Shown here: positions 7,092-15,541 of the stretch, piece after piece
Position numbering within the stretch: the stretch's first letter is position 1
How the letters are laid out: each line of letters starts with the position of its first letter
Source: Phascolarctobacterium sp.
GTDB lineage: Bacteria > Bacillota > Negativicutes > Acidaminococcales > Acidaminococcaceae
Reading direction: 5' to 3'
Assembly (NCBI GenBank): GCA_017623055.1
Contig: JAGAPX010000010.1
Coordinates: 1-44,871, forward strand
DNA: 44,871 nt
The notes under the pieces: generated by a model
The model's input: only the letters and a program-made list of their open reading frames with translations
Told to the model about the DNA's origin: nothing
Database searches by the model: none
Made by a program: the position numbers and the translations under genes

Positions 7092-7274
7092 TTTTTCACC
7101 ATGTTCGCTTGCTAAAATCTTGAACATAAGAAAAGCCGCAGCACTTAAGTGCGGCGGCATAGGAACTCGTTATATTTGCAGGATGTGTGGCAAGGAGTTT
7201 GCCATTTGAGGCAAAGATGGTAAGTTGTTTATTGAGGGGGAGAAGCGATGTTTTAAGAAATACTTCCGTGTATA
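7092..7274 (+). pseudogene. Collapsed copy of the polymerase locus (small CxxC gene remnant)
   Basis: Bases 7092-7122 match 12723-12752 (upstream of the Y-family polymerase gene) with one mismatch, and 7112-7240 match 14172-14300 (the small CxxC gene after the polymerase). The two parts join within a shared TAAAAT-containing stretch, as if the polymerase gene had been deleted by microhomology. The copied reading frame carries an in-frame TGA where the intact gene has Phe, then continues to a stop near 7274. It is thus a nonfunctional fragment marking the left edge of the restriction island. From 7275 to 7339 I see nothing I can assign. Confidence 0.75.
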
Positions 7275-7339
7275 AAAGTTATTCTTCTGCTGAAGAAATG
7301 ACTAGTGATATTTTAACAGAAGCAGTAAAGTGAAAAAAT

Positions 7340-7366
7340 AAAACGCACCCGCGAGGGTGCGTTTTT
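7340..7366. terminator. Terminator after the restriction operon
   Basis: AAAACGCACCC (7340-7350) pairs perfectly with GGGTGCGTTTT (7355-7365) around a GCGA loop. T-runs lie on both sides, so it can end the minus-strand restriction operon and also any plus-strand transcript of the remnant. Confidence 0.85.
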
Positions 7367-7379
7367 GTGTTTTAAGCAA

Positions 7380-8969
7380 TCATCGTTTTTCACCATATTC
7401 ACTAAAAATATCAACTATCAAACCAAGAACTCTAGTACGGAAGTTGCCATCCCATTCTTTTCCTGATAAATACAAATTAAACATTTCTTCTGCAGGCATA
7501 AGAATAATATCTATCTCATCCTTGTAATGCTTTTTCTCATTAGGTTTTCCAAAATTAAAAAATTGCAGAATCTCTAAATTTGCGTAACCACGTTTCACAA
7601 ACTCATTACCATCTACAGGCATCAAGAAGCAGTTGCAAACACGATCAAAATCATGCTTTTCAATAAAATCTTTATAGGCAAGATTATACAAATATTGCTT
7701 AGTAATATCGCCTATGCCTGGTTGTCCTTTTAATTCCGGACTAAAAATAGCTTTATAATATTTAGCATCCAACACTGCAAAGCATTTTGTGCCTTCATAT
7801 AGAAAAATACTAACGATATCAGGCTTTAAGGTTTCAGCTACTTTAGGTTCTTCTTTCTGATTAACACTACTATACGCAACCCATTGCGGTTTAGCAATTA
7901 TGGATATAAGTTTATCTTTTTTGTGCTTTTCATAATCAGCATGTAAAGTACCTAAGCAACCTTTGCTTAATTCTCCAAGCTCATCGTGCAAATTATTGTG
8001 CATAACTTTAGCACATACTTGCTCCCACACCAAATTAAAAGATGTAGTACCATGAACACTTAATGCAACATTTTCATAAACGCCTTTTTTGCTATCAATA
8101 TAGGTATGCATAGCTTTCAAAAGCTGTTGCTTACGAGTATTAAATTGTTCCCCAAGCTCTCTTTCGATACGATACAAAATATAGTCCGTATCTCCAAAAT
8201 CATCAAGTACAGTATCAGTTAATTCAATAGGCGACAAATCATCAAAGAGCTCAAACAAATCGTGGTCAGCAAAAGTTTTACTGCATTCCGTTAAGATACA
8301 TTCATGCAATCTTCTAAAATAATTTTCTTGCTCATCAACGCGCTTTCTAGTTAAAAGCTCTGTGTAATATGGTCTATTATTAACAATTAAAGGTTGCACT
8401 TGGTTGACAGTTCTATCCCACAAAATGGCACCTGTACCATTACTTTCGATAATGGATTTGTGATTAAAGTAGATGCCGTGTTCATAATAATCATGAAGCA
8501 AGTACAATATTACTTCTAACAAATTAAACCCTTTTTCAGAAACATCATCAGACAACATTCTTATATCAGTACTATTGGAATTATGTTTCTCTAAAACCCT
8601 TAGCACTTGTTTAAATTTGTTAAGCAAGTTTTTCTCATCAGCTTCTTCAATATATTTAGGGTAGCACTTCAACACGAAACCGCCAATGATTATAATGCCA
8701 ACATAGGTAAAAGTGTACCTATATCCATTAATATCAGCAATGGCATCTGTAACATCAATTACTTCATCTGCCATATCACTCATATCATCAGTAGCTTTAT
8801 TGCTTTGATTTATCTTGAGTATTTTTTTGTAACGTAACTGTCTGATAATGTTAGCAAAATCAGTTTCTTTGCACTTGAAGATAGCTTCTAATTCTTTGCG
8901 TGTATATGGAGTTTCCTCTTTGACATATCCACTTTTTAAATTTTTGGAAGCAGTTTTATCTTCAGTCAT
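7380..8969 (-). CDS. LlaJI-family restriction endonuclease subunit (McrC-like)
   Basis: A 529-residue McrC/LlaJI R2-type protein. A predicted PD-(D/E)XK nuclease core lies near the C-terminus: Asp384 in the DIVSIF strand and D401-A-K403 in VLDAKYYK. The N-terminal half holds a winged-helix-like segment and the McrC-type insert. It begins 4 bp after the stop of the McrB-like GTPase gene and is the last gene of a methyltransferase-GTPase-nuclease operon. By family knowledge the nuclease partners the GTPase, which drives translocation and cleavage at unmodified sites. Local base composition is AT-rich, consistent with horizontal acquisition. Confidence 0.85.
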   Translation of the reverse strand: MTEDKTASKNLKSGYVKEETPYTRKELEAIFKCKETDFANIIRQLRYKKILKINQSNKATDDMSDMADEVIDVTDAIADINGYRYTFTYVGIIIIGGFVLKCYPKYIEEADEKNLLNKFKQVLRVLEKHNSNSTDIRMLSDDVSEKGFNLLEVILYLLHDYYEHGIYFNHKSIIESNGTGAILWDRTVNQVQPLIVNNRPYYTELLTRKRVDEQENYFRRLHECILTECSKTFADHDLFELFDDLSPIELTDTVLDDFGDTDYILYRIERELGEQFNTRKQQLLKAMHTYIDSKKGVYENVALSVHGTTSFNLVWEQVCAKVMHNNLHDELGELSKGCLGTLHADYEKHKKDKLISIIAKPQWVAYSSVNQKEEPKVAETLKPDIVSIFLYEGTKCFAVLDAKYYKAIFSPELKGQPGIGDITKQYLYNLAYKDFIEKHDFDRVCNCFLMPVDGNEFVKRGYANLEILQFFNFGKPNEKKHYKDEIDIILMPAEEMFNLYLSGKEWDGNFRTRVLGLIVDIFSEYGEKR

Positions 8970-8973
8970 TTTA

Positions 8974-10893
8974 TTACTCCACAGTCTCTGCAGTTTCTAC
9001 TGTTTGCTCTTGGTTAGTAGTGGTTACTTGTGTTTCAGCCAACCTTTTGTACTCTTCAACGATATTAGCTACGAAGATATTGATACCGTTCTTCTCAAAA
9101 TCTTTGCAAAGAGCAGAATATCTTGTTTTATTATTATCAAGTTTAAAAATTCTTCCCGGCTTTTGTCGTACAGCATCTTCAAACAGATACATAATAACCT
9201 TGTTGCAGAATGCTTCAACAAATTTCTCGTTATTGTTTTCATCAATAACATTTTTAGAAACAAAGAAAGCACCCATCAATTTATCTTCATTGATTCCGTT
9301 ATCAGTTAATTCCTTGTTAATAGCTTTACGCAAAGAGTTCCAATGTAGTTTTACACCAGCAACTTCAAACCAGTAATGATTTATATCTTTGTCGTTATTA
9401 TCAATGTCAATATATTCGAAACCCCATCTACGTTTGAAGGCAGTATCCATAGGATAAACACCTTGGTCAGCACTATTCATAGTTGCCCAAAGGAACAAAT
9501 TGTTAGGAATCTTAATGCTTTCAACTTTAGTACTATCAATATTCAAAGCTTCAGACAAATACTTACGCATATCTTCAGAAGTTTGAATTGCATATTCGCT
9601 TACACCCTTTGCATCTCGGTCAAGCAATTGGAAAACATCACCAAAAACAGCTGCTACATTGGCACGATTAATTTCTTCAATAATCAGCAAATGAGCTTGT
9701 TCCGAATTTAGCAATGCTTTTACCAACATACGCATAAAAGGACCAGGTATATATTTGTAGGTGATAATATCTTTACCAGCTTCGTCTTTTGCAGGCACAG
9801 GTTTGTAGGTGCCAACGAAATTAGCATAAGTATAATCGGGATGGAATGTTACACGTTCAAAATTATTAGTATCTCCTACCAAATCTTTTTGTTGTTCTTT
9901 CAACAGATGACTTTTGCCAGTACCAGGAGCACCAAAGATAATGCGATTAAGGGGATAACTGCTAGTTACATTAGTGTTGTAGATTATTTCAAAAGCAGCC
10001 ATATCTTTTACTGATAAAAATTTACGATACAAATTAAGACACGGCATCAAAGCATTAGCACCATAACTTAATAATTCTGGTAGCAGTTCATCTTTCTCTA
10101 TAACATCCTTAACAATTCTATCAAGTACTGTAACACTGTTTATGTTAAAAATGCTCTCATACGTTCCAAACTTACCTCTTAACTTATTAGAAGCATTTTT
10201 TACAGAACCTATATAATTGGATCGTGTACTATCAGTATAAGGTTTACCATCATCGTGAGTTTGCAACTTAAACCATTCTTTAAATTCTTCTTCATTGTTA
10301 ACAGTAATATCAATATCCCATGCACTGTGAAGCGCATTTGCATCTGAATATGTCTCTGGACCATTACTATTAACTATAACAGTTTTAAGTACCAATTCAT
10401 CTTGATTGCGTACAACTATTTCATATACAAACCAACATGCATTGTCTGCAAGTCCAAGTTGTTGCCTTACTTGGCTATAAAACATTTCGTTTGTATAAGC
10501 TGTACCATCTGTATATGTGATTGAAGGTGCATATTTCAAAATTAGTCTACCTTTATGTGATTCAGAATCATCCCTTATAATAACTAATCCAAATTTACCA
10601 CCATTAATCAATGCTTCGTTAATATAAACCTTAGAAAACACCGAAGCTAATACAAAAGGAGAGTCACTATCCGTGCCCGTAATATAGGCACCGCCTCTAC
10701 CCTTTTTCATTTTTATCTTTTCTAAAGAAACAGATTTATACACCATTCCCTTGAGTAATTCATTTATTTCAGCATTTTCATTAATTCTATAATTTTTAGC
10801 TTTACTTTGTCCTAAAGATGTTGCCCAATTAGGAGTATTACCACCACTTGTAACAGTATAACCAAACGCTAAAGTTGCAAAATCGATTCTCAT
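8974..10893 (-). CDS. McrB-like AAA+ GTPase, restriction system motor subunit
   Basis: About 639 residues. The N-terminal ~250 residues form an unassigned, presumably DNA-recognition domain; the C-terminal half is an McrB-type AAA+ motor with Walker A GAPGTGKS (about 321-328), Walker B LLIIEEINRAN, and MNSADQG, corresponding to the McrB-specific MNxxDRS signature with Gln in place of Arg. The ATG at 10893 overlaps the methyltransferase stop (ATGA) and has GGAGG 8 bp upstream; the frame extends to a TTG at 10908 but that lacks a site. It partners the McrC-like nuclease encoded next. Confidence 0.87.
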   Translation of the reverse strand: MRIDFATLAFGYTVTSGGNTPNWATSLGQSKAKNYRINENAEINELLKGMVYKSVSLEKIKMKKGRGGAYITGTDSDSPFVLASVFSKVYINEALINGGKFGLVIIRDDSESHKGRLILKYAPSITYTDGTAYTNEMFYSQVRQQLGLADNACWFVYEIVVRNQDELVLKTVIVNSNGPETYSDANALHSAWDIDITVNNEEEFKEWFKLQTHDDGKPYTDSTRSNYIGSVKNASNKLRGKFGTYESIFNINSVTVLDRIVKDVIEKDELLPELLSYGANALMPCLNLYRKFLSVKDMAAFEIIYNTNVTSSYPLNRIIFGAPGTGKSHLLKEQQKDLVGDTNNFERVTFHPDYTYANFVGTYKPVPAKDEAGKDIITYKYIPGPFMRMLVKALLNSEQAHLLIIEEINRANVAAVFGDVFQLLDRDAKGVSEYAIQTSEDMRKYLSEALNIDSTKVESIKIPNNLFLWATMNSADQGVYPMDTAFKRRWGFEYIDIDNNDKDINHYWFEVAGVKLHWNSLRKAINKELTDNGINEDKLMGAFFVSKNVIDENNNEKFVEAFCNKVIMYLFEDAVRQKPGRIFKLDNNKTRYSALCKDFEKNGINIFVANIVEEYKRLAETQVTTTNQEQTVETAETVE

Positions 10894-11888
10894 ACCAACT
10901 GCCTCCAAATATGTTTCAATAATATACCTACAAGATTAACATCCCAACCATTAGCTGCGCGTTTAGAAAGTTGAGTGTATGATTGATTTGCAAAATTTAC
11001 TTCTCCATCTTTGAAACCCATTAATCTAAATTGTTCCGCAACTGAATATTTACGTACTATTTCAATCCCATCTTCACCAGTAGGTTCAACGAGTCGCAAT
11101 TTATTATGTTCTGGTGCTAATATTGTAATACTAATACCATCATCTCTAATTTTTCTATTATACAAATCGAAGCAAGAAGCCTCATCTACAACGAATGAAG
11201 GAATACCATAAAAGTCTTTTATTCTTTGTATTTGTTGCTGTGTAAGATATAAAAACTTTTCAGGTTCTTTATCCACAAAATCTTTCAACTTTAAATCACT
11301 ATCTATTTTAGGTGGCACCATTGAAAAATCTTCTGGTAATCCTCCCAATTTCGCAAACATCCATAACCTTTCACGATTTTGAGGAATACCATAATCTTTG
11401 GTGTTTAAGATTGCATACTTTAAATCACCATATCCTAATTCTTTGAGTGCATTTTTCAAAGTATCAAATGTATTTTTAAATCTCTTTGTTGCTAAGCCTT
11501 TTACATTTTCCAATAAGATGTAACGAGGCTTTTTATGTGCGCAAATTCTAATAATATCATAAAGCAAAGTTCCTCTACCATAACGATCATTTTCACCTTG
11601 TTGCATCCCAACAGTAGAAAATGGTTGACAAGGAAAACCGCCTGTAAACATATCAAAATCAGGTAAATCTTCGGGATTGATTTTGGTTATATCTCCCCAA
11701 TTTTTTATTGGGTTTCCATTCTCATCGCGATGATTCGCATCGTATAACGCAGAAGCAAATTTATCAAATTCTGAATAACCAATAACTTGATGGTTTATAC
11801 CTGCACGTCGCAACCCATACGTTGCCCCACCATAACCAGCGAATCCCTCAAACACTTTTATAGCTTCATTCTTTACAGTTTCATTCAT
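10890..11888 (-). CDS. DNA (cytosine-5) methyltransferase
   Basis: A 332-residue C5 methyltransferase with motifs in order: FEGFAGYGGATYG (motif I, SAM binding), GGFPCQPFS with catalytic Cys87 (motif IV), ENVKG (motif VI), QNRERLW (motif VIII) and NGWDVNLVGILL (motif X). The target-recognition region lies between about residues 190 and 275. It is the first gene of the restriction-modification operon and overlaps the GTPase gene by 4 bp. Classical LlaJI systems carry two methyltransferases for an asymmetric site; only one is present here, which suggests a symmetric target. Specificity cannot be read from sequence. Confidence 0.92.
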   Translation of the reverse strand: MNETVKNEAIKVFEGFAGYGGATYGLRRAGINHQVIGYSEFDKFASALYDANHRDENGNPIKNWGDITKINPEDLPDFDMFTGGFPCQPFSTVGMQQGENDRYGRGTLLYDIIRICAHKKPRYILLENVKGLATKRFKNTFDTLKNALKELGYGDLKYAILNTKDYGIPQNRERLWMFAKLGGLPEDFSMVPPKIDSDLKLKDFVDKEPEKFLYLTQQQIQRIKDFYGIPSFVVDEASCFDLYNRKIRDDGISITILAPEHNKLRLVEPTGEDGIEIVRKYSVAEQFRLMGFKDGEVNFANQSYTQLSKRAANGWDVNLVGILLKHIWRQLV

Positions 11889-12074
11889 TGTAATACGACC
11901 TCTTTAAATCAATTGTTATACCATTCATAAAGACTATTTTAATATTATGTAAAGTACTTTTAATATGTGAAATTATATCAAAAATATGTATTCATCACAA
12001 GACAAAGACTATTTTATCCACAGAATTATTTTAAACGAAATGCAAATTTTCATTCTGTATAGAACATTGCTTTC

Positions 12075-12156
12075 ATAACGCAAAAAGCATTGTCATTTTC
12101 ACAACACCAAGTACGCCTCATCTTGTTGTTGTTAATTTTGACAATGCTTTTGTTAT
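12075..12156 (-). terminator. Long-stem hairpin, probable terminator of the 85-residue gene
   Basis: AAAAGCATTGTCA (12083-12095) pairs with TGACAATGCTTTT (12139-12151), with further partial pairing inside and outside. On the minus strand the 3' arm is followed by TTTTTGCG. It lies downstream of the 85-residue gene and upstream of the methyltransferase operon. The rest of 11889-12223 is AT-rich and presumably contains the methyltransferase promoter; it includes a 10-bp palindrome AAAGTACTTT at 11951-11960. Confidence 0.5.
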
Positions 12157-12223
12157 AAAGACCTCCCAAACACTGATAGCAGTTTCAAGATAACTGGCTA
12201 TGACTTTTGGGTAGCTTCTTTAT

Positions 12224-12481
12224 CTAATTTTGTTGTGGCAAATCTTTAATGCCATCTCTTAATGCTTTCAGCACTTCATCAACACTTGTTTCATGCTTTT
12301 GAGCAATGCGTACAATCAAATTAGCAATCATATGCATCATCTCATTATCGCTAGTTTTATTGTAAGCCAGCATTGCGTTATCTGCCTTGTCAATAAAGTA
12401 TCCAAAAGAGCCTTTCATTCCGTGTTCATTGCTCAGTTGAACAAAATCTTCCTGTAACATTTGCGCTTGTTCCTTAATCAT
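12224..12481 (-). CDS. Hypothetical protein, 85 residues
   Basis: I do not recognise this protein. It is predicted to be mostly helical and acidic, with no signal peptide or membrane segment. A TAAGGAGG ribosome binding site 8 bp before the ATG supports it as a real gene. It lies alone between the methyltransferase operon and the polymerase gene, inside the region bounded by the duplicated polymerase-locus sequence, so it may belong to the inserted island. Confidence 0.65.
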   Translation of the reverse strand: MIKEQAQMLQEDFVQLSNEHGMKGSFGYFIDKADNAMLAYNKTSDNEMMHMIANLIVRIAQKHETSVDEVLKALRDGIKDLPQQN

Positions 12482-12589
12482 AAGAATGCCTCCTTAGAAA
12501 ATTTATGTAATACTCCTCCAAGGTTTCGTTTAGTACCATAATTATACATTTAGAAGGTGCCAAATAATGACACTGTGGTTTTTAAAACA

Positions 12590-12629
12590 AAAAATAACCG
12601 CCCCTTCTGCCAAAGTCGCGGTTATTTTT
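12590..12629. terminator. Hairpin terminator-like sequence upstream of the polymerase gene
   Basis: AAAAATAACCGC (12590-12601) pairs perfectly with GCGGTTATTTTT (12618-12629) around a 16-base loop, with T-runs on both sides. No gene ends immediately beside it; it may be left over from a gene lost at the island boundary, or insulate the divergent genes. Nothing else is recognisable between 12482 and 12738. Confidence 0.6.
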
Positions 12630-12738
12630 AATCACACTTTAGGCTAACCATCACCGGTAGCGCCTCTTTGCATCTTGATTGTACTTTACTATTTGTGTTG
12701 TTGTCAAATTTTATAAAGCTATTTTTCACCATGTTCAC

Positions 12739-12767
12739 TTGCTAAAATCTTCACGCTGGGTTATACT
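12739..12767 (+). promoter_or_regulatory. Promoter of the Y-family polymerase gene
   Basis: TTGCTA (12739-12744) and TATACT (12762-12767) are separated by 17 bp, about 50 bp upstream of the polymerase ATG. The -35 lies inside the 30-bp stretch duplicated at 7092-7122. No convincing LexA box was found. Confidence 0.5.
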
Positions 12768-12818
12768 TTTATCGAACGTTATTTTGTTTTGTTTTCTTGT
12801 TTTCGAAAGCGTGATTTT

Positions 12819-14060
12819 ATGCGAACCATTCTCCACATAGATATGAATAATTTTTATGCTTCTGTTGAGTGCCTGTATCGTCCTGAAATCAGGCACTTGC
12901 CTGTTGCCGTTGCAGGTGATCCTTTAAACCGCCACGGGATTATTTTGGCGAAGAATATGCTTGCGAAAAAATTAGGTGTAAAGACTGGCGAGGCAATTTG
13001 GCAGGCAAAGCTTAAAGCTCCGGAACTTGTCACCGTTCCACCGGATTTTCGCAAATATTTAAAGTTCTCCCGTCTAGCACGTCAAATTCTTTACGATTAC
13101 ACTAATCAAATCGAACCTTTTGGCATTGACGAAAATTGGGCAGACGTTACAGGCTCCGAGCTTTTATGCGGGGACGGTTCTGCCATTGCCAATTCCATTC
13201 GTCTGCGTATGAAGGAGGAGCTTGGCATAACCGTCAGTATTGGCGTGTCCTTTAACAAAATTTTCGCCAAGCTTGGCTCCGATATGAAAAAGCCTGACGC
13301 AGTAACAGTTATTCCACATAACAGGTTCAAAGAAATTATTTGGGGCTTGCCTGTTTCCGAACTTCTTTACGTTGGCAAATCTACTGAACGCAAACTTAAC
13401 AGTAGGGGAATCATGACCATTGGCGATTTGGCAAATTACCCTGTAGAGCTTTTAGTTGCCATGCTGGGTAAGTGGGGAGAAGTGCTTTCCCTTTTCGCCA
13501 ACGGTAAGGACACTTCGCCCGTCCGCAAGATAAACGAAGCTTCTGCCGTAAAAAGTATTGGCAATGGAACGACCTGCCCACACGATTTGACCTGCAACCA
13601 AGATGTGCAGCTTGTCTTTACCGTACTGGCGGAATCCGTGGCAGCAAGGTTGCGCGATTACGGACTAAAGTGTACGGGAGTGCAAATCTACTTGCGTGAT
13701 AACGAGCTTCATTCCATAACAAGGCAAAAGAAGCTTTCCAAGCCAACATATTTGAGTACGGATATTTTGCAGGCTGGTATGGAACTTCTTATTAGCAACT
13801 ACAATTGGCAAAAGCCATTGCGTTCCATTGGCATACGCGCCATTGACCTTGTTACGGAAAACAGTTATATGGAGCTTTCCCTCTTTGAAGAAAACGATAA
13901 GCTAATTCAGCAGGAAAACCTTGCCCACACCATTGATGCTTTACGTGGCAGGTTTGGTCACAACGCTATTTTGAAGGCTTCCTGCCTTTTGGACCCTAAG
14001 CTGACAGATTTCAACCCAAAAGAAGACCACACCATTCATCCTATTTCGTACTTCCGTTAG
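12819..14060 (+). CDS. dinB: Y-family DNA polymerase (DinB/UmuC type)
   Basis: About 413 residues with the Y-family layout: catalytic DMNNFYASVE at the N-terminus, second metal-binding motif in FGIDENWADVT, an RLRMKEELGITVSIGVSFNKIFAKLGSD palm segment, then helix-hairpin-helix-like thumb and little-finger domains. The expected error-prone lesion-bypass role is family knowledge. The ATG at 12819 gives the canonical N-terminus; the frame opens at a TTG 30 bp earlier but that adds an atypical extension. The stop is followed at once by the small CxxC gene. A collapsed copy of the same locus lies at 7092-7274. Confidence 0.88.
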   Translation: MRTILHIDMNNFYASVECLYRPEIRHLPVAVAGDPLNRHGIILAKNMLAKKLGVKTGEAIWQAKLKAPELVTVPPDFRKYLKFSRLARQILYDYTNQIEPFGIDENWADVTGSELLCGDGSAIANSIRLRMKEELGITVSIGVSFNKIFAKLGSDMKKPDAVTVIPHNRFKEIIWGLPVSELLYVGKSTERKLNSRGIMTIGDLANYPVELLVAMLGKWGEVLSLFANGKDTSPVRKINEASAVKSIGNGTTCPHDLTCNQDVQLVFTVLAESVAARLRDYGLKCTGVQIYLRDNELHSITRQKKLSKPTYLSTDILQAGMELLISNYNWQKPLRSIGIRAIDLVTENSYMELSLFEENDKLIQQENLAHTIDALRGRFGHNAILKASCLLDPKLTDFNPKEDHTIHPISYFR

Positions 14061-14071
14061 GAGTGAGGCAA

Positions 14072-14302
14072 ATGTCTAAAATAGAACTGAATATTATTGT
14101 CCAACATCTACCGGACGGGCAAGCTGTGCCTAAAATGATTTTGTGGGAAGATGGGCGCAAGTTTGCCATTGATAAAATTCTGGACATTAGAAAAGCCGCA
14201 GCACTTAAGTGCGGCGGCATAGGAACTCGCTATATTTGCAGGATATGTGGCAAGGAATTTGCAATCTTTGACGAAGACGGAAAGTGGTTTATTGAGGGGT
14301 GA
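14072..14302 (+). CDS. Small CxxC protein cotranscribed with the polymerase
   Basis: A 76-residue protein I do not recognise. It contains a single Cys-x2-Cys (YICRICGKEF) and a preceding Cys (KCGG), and is predicted to form small beta strands, so metal binding is possible. Its start 11 bp after the polymerase stop is preceded by AGGAGTGAGG overlapping that stop, implying translational coupling and a functional link to lesion bypass. A decayed duplicate, with a TGA in frame, lies at 7112-7240. The palindrome GCACTTAAGTGC within it is present in both copies. Confidence 0.75.
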   Translation: MSKIELNIIVQHLPDGQAVPKMILWEDGRKFAIDKILDIRKAAALKCGGIGTRYICRICGKEFAIFDEDGKWFIEG

Positions 14303-14372
14303 GGGGAAATAAGCTAGCATTGAATATTGTTTCTTCCGCATCACTCTGTTAAACTTAATCTAGGTGATGTAA

Positions 14373-14807
14373 ATGGATTGTATGACTTCTGAACAACGCT
14401 CCAAAAATATGAAGGCGATAAAAAGCCACGATACCAAAATTGAAGTACTGTTACGCAAAGCATTATGGCATCAAGGAATACGCTACCGTAAAAATTTTAA
14501 AGTGTGCTCTTGTAAGCCTGATATTGTATTAACTAAACATAAGATAGCAATTTTTTGTGATGGTGATTTTTGGCACGGTAAAACTACAGAAAAATATACT
14601 GTCAAAACACACGCTAATTACTGGAACGAAAAAATTAAGCGTAACGTTGAACGTGATTTAGAAAATACAATAGAATTGCGCGACAATGGTTGGACAGTTT
14701 TAAGATTTTGGGAAAGCGACATAAAAAAGAATATAGATATGTGTGTTGAAACGATAATGTTTCACGTAATGCAATTTAATGTAAAAAATAAGCGTATGAC
14801 AAACTGA
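14373..14807 (+). CDS. vsr: Very-short-patch repair endonuclease (Vsr-like)
   Basis: A 144-residue Vsr-family nuclease: MTSEQRSKNMKAIKSHDTK at the N-terminus, CKPDIVL (catalytic Asp), FCDGDFWHGK, KIKRNVERD and a C-terminal GWTVLRFWESDI. Vsr nicks beside T:G mismatches made by deamination of 5-methylcytosine, so it is a natural companion of the cytosine-5 methyltransferase 2.5 kb away. The zinc-binding Cys/His pair seen in E. coli Vsr between FWHG and the next conserved Trp is reduced here, as in a shorter Firmicutes subgroup. Start may be the ATG at 14373 or the one at 14382. Confidence 0.85.
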   Translation: MDCMTSEQRSKNMKAIKSHDTKIEVLLRKALWHQGIRYRKNFKVCSCKPDIVLTKHKIAIFCDGDFWHGKTTEKYTVKTHANYWNEKIKRNVERDLENTIELRDNGWTVLRFWESDIKKNIDMCVETIMFHVMQFNVKNKRMTN

Positions 14808-14836
14808 TTACGTTAGTCCGTCATACGCTTTTATAT
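14790..14836 (+). terminator. Terminator overlapping the vsr 3' end
   Basis: AAGCGTATGAC (14790-14800) pairs with GTCATACGCTT (14820-14830) and is followed by TTATATTTTT. The left arm lies within the last codons of vsr. Confidence 0.8.
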
Positions 14837-14850
14837 TTTTGCAATACTTG

Positions 14851-14890
14851 TGAATGAATCCTGCAAGCTTTCACTCGCAGGATTCATTCA
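14851..14890 (-). terminator. Hairpin after the hicB gene
   Basis: TGAATGAATCCTGC (14851-14864) pairs perfectly with GCAGGATTCATTCA (14877-14890). It lies 25 bp beyond the hicB stop on the minus strand and is probably its terminator, although the minus-strand tail is not strongly U-rich. Confidence 0.6.
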
Positions 14891-14915
14891 TTATTTTACG
14901 ACACAAAATCAACTT

Positions 14916-15320
14916 CTACTTATGTCCCAACTGCACTTTCAAAGCTTCTTGTAAAACTTGGGAAAAATTGATTTTATGCTCCATTGCTTCCGCATTGAGC
15001 CAAGCAGGAAGCGTAACAGTTCTATTAACAGATTTATTTACACGCGTTAAGCGATACACTGGCATAAACACGTCAATTAAACATGCTCGTTCGTTAGGTT
15101 CTAACTTAACATTCACTAGTGGTGTAGGTTGTGGAATATCATCGCCATCTTCTTCTAAACCACAAATAACGCATCCTAACAATTCACGAGCAGCATTTAA
15201 TGCATCTACATCATCTACGCCACAAGTTGCACATTCCAAATCTGGAAAGTCTACTGCAATACTTTGCCCTTCTTCGTATGTAAACACTGCTGGAAAAATA
15301 TATCTGTCTTTCTTTTTCAT
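14916..15320 (-). CDS. hicB: HicB-family antitoxin
   Basis: A 134-residue HicB-like antitoxin. The N-terminal degraded RNase-H-like fold reads RYIFPAVFTYEEGQ...VDFPDLECATCGVDDVDALNAARELL, the HicB signature, and the C-terminal ~40 residues (VNRTVTLPAWLNAEA...FSQVLQEALK) resemble a ribbon-helix-helix DNA-binding domain used for autoregulation. It lies 23 bp after hicA, the common toxin-first order. The ATG has GGAGG upstream. Confidence 0.9.
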   Translation of the reverse strand: MKKKDRYIFPAVFTYEEGQSIAVDFPDLECATCGVDDVDALNAARELLGCVICGLEEDGDDIPQPTPLVNVKLEPNERACLIDVFMPVYRLTRVNKSVNRTVTLPAWLNAEAMEHKINFSQVLQEALKVQLGHK

Positions 15321-15343
15321 AAAGATACCTCCATTCCTAAGAC

Positions 15344-15541
15344 TTACCTAAACTTTAAACCACTTTGCTGTTCTATCCTACGCAAAGTTTTTACAGGAAT
15401 ATCTTTATAGGGATGTTGAACAGTTACACGCCCTTTTTTATGGGGATGCTTAAATTGCTGATGACTACCAGTTATATTTTTTAGTTCCCAACCATCAGCT
15501 TCAAGAAGTCTAATAACTTCTTTAGAAGAATAACTCGTCAT
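15344..15541 (-). CDS. hicA: HicA-family mRNA interferase toxin
   Basis: A 65-residue HicA toxin with a double-stranded-RNA-binding-like fold; the catalytic His lies in GSHQQFKHP, followed by RVTVQHPYKDIPVKTLRRI, a typical HicA C-terminus. The start at 15541 is supported by GAGGAGG 7 bp upstream; the open frame extends 19 codons further but without a site. It forms a type II toxin-antitoxin pair with the downstream hicB. Confidence 0.92.
   Translation of the reverse strand: MTSYSSKEVIRLLEADGWELKNITGSHQQFKHPHKKGRVTVQHPYKDIPVKTLRRIEQQSGLKFR

Noticed and set aside
7380-12481. Insertion sequence or integrase-driven island
   Set aside because: No transposase, integrase or tRNA-derived attachment site is visible; the boundary is a duplicated chromosomal locus instead.
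12773-12800. Possible LexA/SOS box upstream of the polymerase gene
   Set aside because: CGAAC is present, but the mirrored GTTCG half is absent, so there is no consensus palindrome.
14758-14773. A parS-like half site (TGTTTCACGT) within vsr
   Set aside because: The second half of the palindrome has several mismatches; it lies inside coding sequence and is not symmetric.
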